A stretch of 64,000 bases of DNA from positions 1 through 64,000 of the forward strand of contig NZ_FCNX02000009.1 in assembly GCF_001544835.2 (NCBI RefSeq). Reading direction: 5' to 3'. Position 1 is the stretch's first letter; each line of letters opens with the position of its first letter. The notes beneath the pieces were generated by a model. That model worked only from the letters and a program-made list of their open reading frames with translations. It was not told the DNA's origin and did not search any database. Position numbers and translations under genes: made by a program. Positions 47,162-55,223 of this stretch are shown here, one piece after another. The stretch is from Caballeronia fortuita. GTDB taxonomy: Bacteria > Pseudomonadota > Gammaproteobacteria > Burkholderiales > Burkholderiaceae.

Positions 47162-48205
47162 TCAGCGCGACTGCGCCTTGAAGCCTTCGCCCTTCATGCC
47201 CGCGCGATCCACGGCCGCGATGCGGTTGCGGCCGTTGTCCTTCGCCTGATAAAGCTGCGCGTCGGTGAGGTTGATGAACGTCGTCACGTCCATGCGCTCG
47301 CCCGGCGCGACCGTGCCGACGCCGAAGCTCGCCGTCACCTGCTGATCGTGCGGCGAGCGCACGTGCGCGATGGCTTCGCCGGCGATGAGCGCGCGGCAAC
47401 GCTCGGCAATGCGCATTGCTGCTTCGGCGTCCGTATCGGCGAGAATCAGCGCGAATTCCTCGCCGCCGAAGCGGCCGAGAAAATGCTGCGGACCGGCCGC
47501 TTCGCCGAGCACGCGCGCGATGCGTTTCAGGCAATCGTCGCCCTGAACGTGGCCGTAGTAATCGTTGTATGACTTGAAAAAGTCGATGTCGATCATCACG
47601 AGCGACAGCGGCTTGCCCGATTCCTTCGCCGCTTGCCATTCGCGCGCCATGACGTCGTCGAAGCGGCGGCGGTTGCCGACGCCCGTGAGGCTGTCGCTGA
47701 ACGACAGGCGTTCGAGTTCGCGCTGCAATTGCGCGAGCTTTTCCTCGGTGCGCTTGCGTTCGCTGATGTCGAACATGAAGCCGATCAGCGCTTCTACTTC
47801 ACCTCGTTCGTTTCGTTCGACGTGCACGACATCGCGCAGCCAGACATAGCCGCCATCGCGCGTGAGGGCGCGGTAATCGGCTTCGTGATCCGTGCCCGCT
47901 TTCGACTGCGAGACGCAGAATTCGACGACCGCCTGGCGATCGTCGGGATGCATGCGCTCGGCCCAGTCGTTGACGTTCTTCCATGACGACGGCGCCCAGC
48001 CGAGCAGCGCCTCGATCTGCGGGCCGATGTAGGCGAACTCCATCGTCGCCCAGTCGATCTTCCAGGGGATAGCCTTCGTCGATTCGAGCAACGTGCGATA
48101 GACGGCGTGATCGTCCTCGCCGAACGCGCGTCCGGGCGGCGCGAGGGTGTCTTCGTGGCGCAGGAATGCGGCCTTGAGCGGGCTTTCGGTTGAGTCGCGA
48201 TTCAT
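47162..48205 (-). CDS. PAS-GGDEF diguanylate cyclase
   Basis: 347 residues. A PAS/PAC domain (about 35-155, ending RKRTEEKLAQLQ) leads to a GGDEF domain with DSLTGVGNRRRFD, MIDIDFFKSYNDYYGHVQGDDCL and the active site GRFGGEEF. The enzyme should make cyclic di-GMP. The inhibitory RxxD site that usually precedes GGEEF is absent (GPQHFLGRF), so product inhibition is not expected. No membrane helices. Confidence 0.94.
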   Translation of the reverse strand: MNRDSTESPLKAAFLRHEDTLAPPGRAFGEDDHAVYRTLLESTKAIPWKIDWATMEFAYIGPQIEALLGWAPSSWKNVNDWAERMHPDDRQAVVEFCVSQSKAGTDHEADYRALTRDGGYVWLRDVVHVERNERGEVEALIGFMFDISERKRTEEKLAQLQRELERLSFSDSLTGVGNRRRFDDVMAREWQAAKESGKPLSLVMIDIDFFKSYNDYYGHVQGDDCLKRIARVLGEAAGPQHFLGRFGGEEFALILADTDAEAAMRIAERCRALIAGEAIAHVRSPHDQQVTASFGVGTVAPGERMDVTTFINLTDAQLYQAKDNGRNRIAAVDRAGMKGEGFKAQSR

Positions 48206-48398
48206 CGTGTCGGATGCGGCGATGCCGGGTTGACGTTTGCGTGTGTTATCGGCCGCGACGGGAAATTCTGAAGCGCGGCAACGCTCGCAATCGGACGATG
48301 CGCAATAGCTTTCGGACTTTACTGGTGTGAAGCGTGGATGGGCGCGACTATGCTCCGCAGGTAGCTTCGAATGCTACATACGGTGGTCTCGTACCTTC

Positions 48399-48424
48399 GC
48401 CCCGCCTCGCGCGGGGCTTTTTTT
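48399..48424 (+). terminator. Intrinsic terminator on the plus strand
   Basis: GCCCCGC, loop CTCGC, GCGGGGC and seven T. It lies in the gap between the diguanylate cyclase start and the SET gene stop, with no plus-strand gene ahead of it. A small GTAGC-N7-GCTAC hairpin (48361-48377) precedes it. Confidence 0.8.
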
Positions 48425-48474
48425 GCCCGGCGGCTTCCGTGCCGGCGACTTCTGGCCCGTTGAACGCGCCGCCG

Positions 48475-48918
48475 CTACCGGCGCGCCGACAGCATCGTTC
48501 CGCGGCAGCCCGACGCGAGACAGCGGCACGCATAGAGCCGCTTCATGGCCGCGGTGCGCCGGCCATCCACTGTCAGGCAATAGTCGATGAACAACTCCTG
48601 CCCCTTCGCGATCGGCCGTATCGCGCGGATGAACACGCGCTCGCCGTCCTGCTCCGCCTCGCAATTCGGCGCGCAACTGTGATTGAGCCAGCGCGCGGAA
48701 TTGCCGCCGCGCGCGCCGTCGATGACGCTGCCGTCATCGAGACCGAACAGAAACGTGTGGCCATCCTCCGCCGTCGATTTCGCGTGCATGCGCTGCGCAT
48801 CTTTCCAGGATATGCGCAGCCCTTTGTATTCGAGCAGCAACGCGCCTATGGGCAGATCGGCGAGCGCGAAAACGCCCCGGCCATGAACGGGCGAAGTCCG
48901 TACAGTGATTCGACGCAT
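48475..48918 (-). CDS. SET-domain protein-lysine methyltransferase
   Basis: 147 residues from the ATG at 48916-48918. SET motifs are complete: GRGVFALADLPIGALLLEYKG, ARWLNHSCAPNCEA (NHSC-x-PN), ELFIDY and a Cys-rich post-SET end (YACRCLASGCRG) for zinc. Bacterial SET proteins of this size methylate lysines in chromatin-like or other proteins. The substrate is unknown. The longer open frame upstream lacks a ribosome site. It is divergent from the 67-residue gene. Confidence 0.9.
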   Translation of the reverse strand: MRRITVRTSPVHGRGVFALADLPIGALLLEYKGLRISWKDAQRMHAKSTAEDGHTFLFGLDDGSVIDGARGGNSARWLNHSCAPNCEAEQDGERVFIRAIRPIAKGQELFIDYCLTVDGRRTAAMKRLYACRCLASGCRGTMLSARR

Positions 48919-49006
48919 GGTGTGGCGTTCGCAGTGAGGAGTTGAATGTTTGAGTGAAGACGCGCGCATCGCTATGATGTGGCCGTCATAAATCGCTGTC
49001 ACGTCC

Positions 49007-49210
49007 ATGCCCGCAGTTTCTCCCCGCAAGAGCAGGAAGCGCAAGCCGTTACGCGGCTCGCTTGCGCGATATCACAACCGGATCGTCGAAGTGCTCGGGG
49101 AGGCGCGCGGCCAGCGCGTGATGATACGGTCGATTCATGACGACGGCGTGGAGCGGCGCACCGCCGTCAAGTGGATCAATCTGCTGCCGCTGGAGACGGA
49201 GTTGTTCTAG
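49007..49210 (+). CDS. Basic 67-residue hypothetical protein
   Basis: A small, highly basic protein (MPAVSPRKSRKRKPLRGSLAR...) with a C-terminal DDGVERRTAVKWINLLPLETELF. It may bind nucleic acid. The ribosome site is weak. It is divergent from the SET gene, and the basic, lysine-rich N-terminus makes a link with the methyltransferase possible but unproven. Confidence 0.55.
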   Translation: MPAVSPRKSRKRKPLRGSLARYHNRIVEVLGEARGQRVMIRSIHDDGVERRTAVKWINLLPLETELF

Positions 49211-49229
49211 CCCGGCACGCGAGCCAGGA

Positions 49230-49508
49230 TCAACCGCCGAGAAGCCCGCGCGCCTGTTCCAGCAACGCGGCGGCGGCGAGCCTCTCCTTGCGGCCGGCCA
49301 TCGTCAGCGCGGCGTTGGCGGTGTCCCTGAAAAGCGCATCGTTCGATGTCGCGCCCATGCCCGATTCCCCCGCCCGAGCCTGACGCAGCCGGAAAAACGC
49401 GAGCATCTCGAACGCCCGCGCGCGGTCCTGCGCCTGCGTGTCCTGCGCGACAAGTTCCGCCGCGCCGGTGAGCTGAGCCAGTGCGCTCTCGTAATCGGCT
49501 CGTTCCAT
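49230..49508 (-). CDS. 92-residue helical hypothetical protein
   Basis: Predominantly Ala/Leu/Glu-rich and probably all-helical (MERADYESALAQLTGAAELVAQD...). A strong AAGGAG precedes the ATG at 49508. No family recognised. Confidence 0.7.
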   Translation of the reverse strand: MERADYESALAQLTGAAELVAQDTQAQDRARAFEMLAFFRLRQARAGESGMGATSNDALFRDTANAALTMAGRKERLAAAALLEQARGLLGG

Positions 49509-49606
49509 CGTCGAAATCTCCTTGCATCGATGCTGCTAATTCTCGCGCGTTTTGGTTCAAACTAGCGCATCAGGTAATCAAGCGAAACAACGAACGGAGA
49601 CGATGC

Positions 49607-50995
49607 ATGGCGGCAAACGAAGCGGTAATGGCATTGCGTGAGGCGCTCGGCGCACAGGTCGTGGCGCTGCCCGACGAATTCGGCGACCGGCGCGTCGCGG
49701 ACTGGAGCGGCTTGCCCGGCGCGGCGCCGCTCGCGATCGTGCGTCCGCGCTCGAGCGACGAAGTCGCGCAGGCGCTCGCCATCTGCTCGGCGCACAGGCA
49801 GCCGGTGGTCACGCAGGGCGGGCTGACGGGGCTCGTCGGCGGCGCGAACCTGCTCGGCGGCGAGATCGCGATGAGTCTGGAGCGGATGAACCGCATCGTC
49901 GAGATCGACGAAGTTTCCGCGACGATGACCGTCGAAGCCGGCACGCCGCTGCAAGTGGTGCAGGAAGCGGCGAGCGCGGCGGGCTTCTACTTTCCGCTCG
50001 ATCTCGGCGCGCGCGGCAGTTGCTCCATCGGCGGCAATCTCGCGACGAACGCCGGCGGCAACCGCGTCATCAAGTACGGGATGATGCGCGATCAGGTGCT
50101 CGGCGTCGAAGCGGTGCTCGCGAGCGGCGAGATCGTCGGCGGGCTGAACAAGATGATCAAGAACAATAGCGGCTACGACTTGCGGCATCTGCTGATCGGC
50201 AGCGAAGGCACGCTCGCGGTCATCACGCGCGTCGTGCTGCGGCTGCGTCCGAAGCCCACGGCGACGGCCACCGCATGGTGCGGCCTGCCCGATTTCTCCG
50301 CCGTGACCACGCTGCTCACGCGTGCGCAGGCGAGTCTCGCGGCGGGCGTGTCCGCGTTCGAGGTGATGTGGGCCGGCTATCACGATACGGTCATCGCGAA
50401 CCTGAAGAGTCTGCGCGCGCCGCTCGCCGATGCGCATCCGTTCTACGTGCTGCTCGAAAGCGTCGGCACGGATCCGGTACGCCACGGCGAAGCCTTCGAA
50501 GAATTTCTCGGCGGCATGCTCGAAGCGGGCATCGTGGCGGATGCGGCGATCGCATCGAACGAAGCGCACGCGCGCGACTTCTGGGCGATTCGCGACGCGC
50601 CGGGCGAATACGACCGCTTCATTCCGAATCACGCGGCGTACGACGTGAGCTTCTCCATCGCGCAGGTCGGCGACGCGGCCGCGCAATGCGAGGCGCGTCT
50701 GCGTGCGCGCTGGCCCGGCGCGGTCGTGATGACGTACGGCCATCTCGGCGACGGCAACATTCACATCGTCGTCGATATCCCCGGCCGCGGGAAACAGGAT
50801 CACGACGATGTCGACGCCGTCATCTATGACGTCACGCGCGAATTCGAAGGATCGATTTCGGCGGAGCACGGCATCGGCGTGAAGAAGCGCGACTATCTGC
50901 ACCTCGCGCGCCGCGACGCCGATATCGCGTCGATGCGCGCGATCAAGGCCGCGCTCGATCCGCACGGCCTGCTCAATCCGGGCAAGGTGTTCTAG
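49607..50995 (+). CDS. FAD-linked D-2-hydroxyacid (lactate/glycolate/2-hydroxyglutarate) dehydrogenase
   Basis: 462 residues from the ATG at 49607 after CGGAGA. The FAD-binding PCMH half has VVTQGGLTGLVGGANLL, LGARGSCSIGGNLATNAGGNRVIKYG and IGSEGTLAVITR. The C-terminal cap has MTYGHLGDGNIHI and EHGIGVKKRDYL, the flavin-linked D-hydroxyacid family signature. It oxidises a 2-hydroxyacid to a 2-oxoacid. Lactate versus 2-hydroxyglutarate cannot be told. It overlaps the EamA stop tail to tail. Confidence 0.9.
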   Translation: MAANEAVMALREALGAQVVALPDEFGDRRVADWSGLPGAAPLAIVRPRSSDEVAQALAICSAHRQPVVTQGGLTGLVGGANLLGGEIAMSLERMNRIVEIDEVSATMTVEAGTPLQVVQEAASAAGFYFPLDLGARGSCSIGGNLATNAGGNRVIKYGMMRDQVLGVEAVLASGEIVGGLNKMIKNNSGYDLRHLLIGSEGTLAVITRVVLRLRPKPTATATAWCGLPDFSAVTTLLTRAQASLAAGVSAFEVMWAGYHDTVIANLKSLRAPLADAHPFYVLLESVGTDPVRHGEAFEEFLGGMLEAGIVADAAIASNEAHARDFWAIRDAPGEYDRFIPNHAAYDVSFSIAQVGDAAAQCEARLRARWPGAVVMTYGHLGDGNIHIVVDIPGRGKQDHDDVDAVIYDVTREFEGSISAEHGIGVKKRDYLHLARRDADIASMRAIKAALDPHGLLNPGKVF

Positions 50996-52056
50996 GCGCG
51001 TTCGTGCGAATGCCGGTGATGCACGTCGGGAAAATGCGCGTGCGTATGCGTGATCGGCAGATGCGCGTGCGGATGCGTATGCGGCGCGTCGCCGGAATAC
51101 GGGAAGTCGTGCGTATGCCGATGATGCGCGTCATGCACATGCCGATGCGTATGTTCGAGCCGCTCGTGCGTGTGCTCGTGTTCGTGCCGCTCGCGCACGT
51201 GCAGCCACACGCCGAGCGCCATCAGCGCGGCGGCGATCCAGAACGGGGCGCCCGGCACTTGCGGCCACATCGCGAGCGAAAGCGCGACGCCGAACACCGG
51301 CGCGACCGAGAAATACGCGCCCGTGCGTGCCGTCCCCAGATGGCGTAGCGCGATCACGAACAGCACGAGACTCACGCCGTAGCCTGCGAAGCCCGTCGTC
51401 ATCGCGCCGATGACGACGCGCGGCGCGGGCAGTTGCGCGCCCATCGCAAGCGCGATGCCGAGATTCGTCGCGCCCGCGACGAGACCCTTCGCGCACGCGA
51501 TGACCATGGCCTCGGCGGTCGAGATCTTGCGCGTCAGGTTGTTGTCGATCGCCCAGCAGAGGCATGCCAGCGCGATCAGCAGCGCGCCGCTCGTCGCGTG
51601 CACCGCGCCCGCCGCGCCCGCTTCCCACGCGAGCACGACGCCGCCCGCGACGATCGCGGCCATGCCGAAAAACACGGATACGTCGACGTTCTCACGAAAG
51701 ACGATCCACGCGATCGCCGCCGTCAGCACGCCTTCGAGGTTGAGCATGAGCGAGCTCGTCGCCGCCGGCGTGCTGGACAGGCCGAGCATCAGCAGCGCCG
51801 GACCCGCGACGCCACCGAAGAAGATCGCGCCCGAAAGCCATGCGAGTTCGCGCATGCGCAAGCCGCTGCGTTCATCGCGCCAGAATCCGCGTGCAAGCAG
51901 GATCGCGCCCAGTCCGGCGCCGCTGCCGAGATAGAACAGGCCAGCGACCATGAACGGCGGCATCGGGCCGAGCAGCGCCTTCGCGATCGGCGTGGTCGCG
52001 CCGAACAGCGCAGCGGCGGAGAGCGCGACGAGGATCGCGGCGTAGCGGCTTTGCAT
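50992..52056 (-). CDS. EamA/DMT-family exporter with histidine-rich tail
   Basis: 354 residues from the ATG at 52054-52056. Ten hydrophobic helices in two EamA repeats make up about 285 residues (SAAALFGATTPIAKALLG is typical). The last 70 residues are hydrophilic with about 24 His (for example HEHEHTHERLEHTHRHVHDAHHRHTHD), as in some metal-transport proteins. The family moves small organic solutes. The His tail suggests metal sensing or binding, which is unusual here. Confidence 0.88.
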   Translation of the reverse strand: MQSRYAAILVALSAAALFGATTPIAKALLGPMPPFMVAGLFYLGSGAGLGAILLARGFWRDERSGLRMRELAWLSGAIFFGGVAGPALLMLGLSSTPAATSSLMLNLEGVLTAAIAWIVFRENVDVSVFFGMAAIVAGGVVLAWEAGAAGAVHATSGALLIALACLCWAIDNNLTRKISTAEAMVIACAKGLVAGATNLGIALAMGAQLPAPRVVIGAMTTGFAGYGVSLVLFVIALRHLGTARTGAYFSVAPVFGVALSLAMWPQVPGAPFWIAAALMALGVWLHVRERHEHEHTHERLEHTHRHVHDAHHRHTHDFPYSGDAPHTHPHAHLPITHTHAHFPDVHHRHSHERA

Positions 52057-52178
52057 CGACGTTCCTTCGGACGTGCGGCGATATCGCAAAAGTGTAGTTC
52101 ACGCCGCTCTCATTCTTCGCTCATTCTCGCCGCGCAGAATGCGTGCATCGACAAACAACGCAACGCGGGAGACGCAAC

Positions 52179-52469
52179 ATGAGAACCATCCAGTATGTGA
52201 TCGTGGCGGCCAAACTGACCTTCGGCCTCGTGACGGTGGCGCAGGCGCATCCGTTCATCGGTGTGGGCATCACGGGCGGCCCGGTGTTTCCGGTCGCCTC
52301 CAGCGCGCAGAGCGCGCCGCCGCTGCCGGTCTATACACGCGCGATGGATTCCGGTCCCGCGCCGCTGCCGCCCGAAGCGCCGCCGGTGCGATATGCCGAA
52401 CCGGCCATCGGCAATCTCTCGGCGATCATGGGCCACGTGAACGGGACGGTGGTTCAGAGCGGTGTGTGA
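52179..52469 (+). CDS. Secreted Pro-rich 96-residue protein
   Basis: The ATG at 52179 follows CGGGAGAC. A signal peptide (MRTIQYVIVAAKLTFGLVTVAQA) precedes a Gly/Pro/Val-rich mature part (HPFIGVGITGGPVFPVA...) without Cys. No recognised domain. It is divergent from the EamA exporter. Confidence 0.65.
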   Translation: MRTIQYVIVAAKLTFGLVTVAQAHPFIGVGITGGPVFPVASSAQSAPPLPVYTRAMDSGPAPLPPEAPPVRYAEPAIGNLSAIMGHVNGTVVQSGV

Positions 52470-52568
52470 CGCGCCGCGCGACAACGGCGCACGGGAACGT
52501 CCCATGCTGGATCACGCTTAATTCACGACGCGAGCCTATGCGTCGTACGAGCGTGACGGGGTGTTCCG

Positions 52569-52829
52569 ATGATACGGTCCTACAACCACAGGGGCTTCGT
52601 GCTCGAAGTCGCAATCGAAACGAACGGCAGGCTCGTGCCTTCGCCCGGCGACGTCCGCTACCTGGCGATCGTGACGATAAGCCGGTCGGGCAGGCCGGTC
52701 ACCGCGTTTTCGCCGTTGTGCATCGAGCACGCGCGTTACGCGAGCTTCATGTCCGCCGAGGATGCGCTGATGAGCGCGCAAACCGCGGCACGCACATTCG
52801 TCGACGAATGGGTGCGGGCGGCTCCGTGA
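52569..52829 (+). CDS. 86-residue cytoplasmic hypothetical protein
   Basis: MIRSYNHRGFVLEVAIE... shows strong alternating beta-strand character (FVLEVAIETNG, VRYLAIVTISRSG) then a helix (SAEDALMSAQTAARTFVDEW). It looks like a small alpha/beta domain. No family recognised. It has modest ribosome site support. Confidence 0.6.
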   Translation: MIRSYNHRGFVLEVAIETNGRLVPSPGDVRYLAIVTISRSGRPVTAFSPLCIEHARYASFMSAEDALMSAQTAARTFVDEWVRAAP

Positions 52830-52870
52830 CTTCGTCAAGTCGGGCGATGCGGGAAATCGCGCAAATCGCC

Positions 52871-53182
52871 TCAGGCGGCAACGCGCCGGCTCTCTTGTCC
52901 TTCCTGAGCATCGGCGGCGGAATCGAGCGCGTTATCGAGTAACGCAAGTTTGCGTTGAAGCGATGCGACACGCTGGCTTTGCGACGGCACGAGATCGTAT
53001 TCGGCGTCGAGTCGCGATATACGCATGTCCCAATACCTGGCCGGAAGACGCTCCGAAGCCGGACTCCCTTCGGCGAGACTCGCCAGAACCATTTCGAGGT
53101 GAATGAGCTCGCGCTCCGCTAGTTGAGCGGGGCGTCGCTGTCGAAATGCGGGGACGGCGGTTGCGTTGGCGTTTCTTTTCAT
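52871..53182 (-). CDS. 103-residue hypothetical protein, likely helical
   Basis: From the ATG at 53180-53182 the protein has a basic N-terminus and long charged helices with heptad-like spacing (LAERELIHLEMVLASLAEG, VASLQRKLALLDNALDSAADAQ). A coiled-coil role is possible. A longer open frame lacks a better start. Confidence 0.6.
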   Translation of the reverse strand: MKRNANATAVPAFRQRRPAQLAERELIHLEMVLASLAEGSPASERLPARYWDMRISRLDAEYDLVPSQSQRVASLQRKLALLDNALDSAADAQEGQESRRVAA

Positions 53183-54001
53183 GTCGCTGATTCCGGCTAG
53201 ATTTACACAGACCTCTATTAAAGCAATCAATGTTCCGGAGAGACGATTCAAGGCAATTCAATTTGTTTCGAAATGAAACCCGCGAGGCGCGCATCACGTC
53301 CAGACGGCGTGGCAAACGTTTGCAAGGCAGTTACATTTTTTTAGATCTGATCCGCGAATTGCCGGACTTCTCGTGGGCAAGCTGTAAATTCGTCGCCTGA
53401 ATCGCATGCAAAAAGCGCGAAAAATTTTCAAAAGTAGCGGGATATCGGGCAGAACATATCGCGCAACTTCGTGATTATAGACCTAAATGAGAGTCGTTCT
53501 AAGACGAAGAGGGTGGACGACATGAACCGAAAGAATCGCGGGAAACGCACCGAACGCTTCGGGTAACTGAATTTTTTCGGCGCAAGGAAATCGATGCGCA
53601 ACAACCACATCGTTAAGACGTTGAATAACGGGGCGGCCTCCTCTCGCGAAGCCGCCCCGTGTCCGCAGATTATCTTCTCGGAGACCTGTTGACGGAACCG
53701 AGCTTAACAAATCGTTCAGGCCGTTATAAACGTCATGCGGCGCAATGGACCTCTCCAGAATACGCATTAATGACGTCGTCGATGTGCAACAGCGCGATTG
53801 CCGTAAAAGGGATGGTTGCGGCGCTAAGCGCTTGACCTTAAAAGACTATGAAGCGCCCACAAGCCGAATCGCGGAATCAGCAAATGATTATTGCGTGCCC
53901 TGAGCGGTCAATTTCAAGTGTCCGTCGCATAAAGTGTGTCCCAGTTTCTTCAGGGCAACTGGCCCGCGGAAGCTTTCGCATTAACAGGACACTAGAGAAC
54001 C
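53183..54001. other. Long intergenic region upstream of the porin gene
   Basis: About 820 bases with lower GC than the neighbours and no credible ORF. It contains a strong hairpin at 53628-53660. The porin promoter and leader should lie in the last 150 bases. GAGAACC precedes the porin ATG. Confidence 0.5.
53628..53660. other. GC-rich hairpin in the porin upstream region
   Basis: ACGGGGCGGC, 13-nt loop, GCCGCCCCGT: perfect 10-bp arms but no T run on either strand. It is about 340 bp before the porin start. It could be part of a small RNA or an old terminator. Confidence 0.5.
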
Positions 54002-55159
54002 ATGAAAAAAACCCTTCTCATCGCGGGCATTCTCGGCACGTTCACGGCAGCGGCGCACGCGCAAAGCAGCGTCACGTTGTACGGCACGCTGGATGCAGGT
54101 CTCGTCTACACGAACAATTCCGGCGGCCACAATAACTGGCAGCAAGGCAGCGGCGCAGTTTCCGACACGTATTTCGGCCTGAAAGGCAGCGAAGATCTGG
54201 GCGGCGGGTTGCACGCGCTCTTCAAGCTGGAGAGCGGCTTCAACCTCAATAACGGCCGCTATACCGAAAACAGCACGATGTTCAATCGCCAGGCTTATGT
54301 CGGCCTGCAACACGATCAATTCGGCACGGTCACGCTCGGCCGTCAATACGATTCGATGGTCGATTATCTGTCGCCGCTCGCCGAAGCAGGCGCGGGTTAC
54401 GGCAATAACCTGACCGCGCATCCGTTCGACAACGACAACCTCGATCACTCGTTCTCGATCAAGAACTCGGTCAAGTACCAGAGCGCGAATTACGCAGGCT
54501 TCAAGTTCGGCGGCCTGTACGGCTTCTCGAACGACGCGGGCCAGTTCGCGAACAACCGCGCATGGAGCGCGGGCGCATCGTACGGCAACGGCCCGCTGAA
54601 CTTCGCGGCCGCTTACCTGCAGACGAACAATTCGCGCAATGGCGCGAATGCGGGCGGCGCGGTATCGGCGGGTCAGGGCAACAACGCCAATCTGACGGCT
54701 GAACTCCAGCGCACGTTCGGTGCGGGCCTGAATTACACGTACGGCCCGGCGACGCTCGGCTTCGTGTGGACTAACACGCACTACGACAACCTGCTGGCGG
54801 CATCGCAGGGCGGCTCGACGATCGCGCTGCCGGGCAACACGAACCTGCATCTGAACAACTTCGAGCTGAACGGCCGCTATCTCGTGACGCCGGCGCTGAG
54901 CCTCGACGCCGCGTACACGTACACGGACGGCAAGGTGACCGGCGCGAACGGTTCGGGCGATCCGAAGTGGCACACGGTTTCGCTGCAGGCGGACTACTCG
55001 CTCTCGAAGCGCACCGATGTGTACGTCGAAGGCGTGTACCAGCACGCATCGGGCGAGCTGGGCAACGCCGGCGCGAACGTCGCGATGATCAACACGCTGT
55101 CGCCGTCGTCGACGCAGAATCAGGTCGCCGCGACCGTCGGCCTGCGCCACCGCTTCTAA
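54002..55159 (+). CDS. Gram-negative general porin (OmpC/Omp32 type)
   Basis: 385 residues. The signal peptide (MKKTLLIAGILGTFTAAAHAQ) and SSVTLYGTLDAGLVYTNN start of the barrel are typical of beta-proteobacterial trimeric porins. ESGFNLNNGRYTENSTMFNRQAYVGLQHDQFGTVTLGRQYD contains the loop region, and the protein ends in GLRHRF with the terminal Phe needed for outer-membrane insertion. It gives diffusion of small solutes. Confidence 0.96.
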   Translation: MKKTLLIAGILGTFTAAAHAQSSVTLYGTLDAGLVYTNNSGGHNNWQQGSGAVSDTYFGLKGSEDLGGGLHALFKLESGFNLNNGRYTENSTMFNRQAYVGLQHDQFGTVTLGRQYDSMVDYLSPLAEAGAGYGNNLTAHPFDNDNLDHSFSIKNSVKYQSANYAGFKFGGLYGFSNDAGQFANNRAWSAGASYGNGPLNFAAAYLQTNNSRNGANAGGAVSAGQGNNANLTAELQRTFGAGLNYTYGPATLGFVWTNTHYDNLLAASQGGSTIALPGNTNLHLNNFELNGRYLVTPALSLDAAYTYTDGKVTGANGSGDPKWHTVSLQADYSLSKRTDVYVEGVYQHASGELGNAGANVAMINTLSPSSTQNQVAATVGLRHRF

Positions 55160-55179
55160 GCGCAGCGTCGCAGAAAGTG

Positions 55180-55212
55180 AAACGGCCGCGATCCACCGGA
55201 TCGCGGCCGTTT
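55180..55212. terminator. Bidirectional terminator between porin and phytochrome genes
   Basis: AAACGGCCGCGATCC, loop ACC, GGATCGCGGCCGTTT: a perfect 15-bp stem with A/T ends between two convergent genes. Confidence 0.93.
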
Positions 55213-55223
55213 TGCATGGCGCC

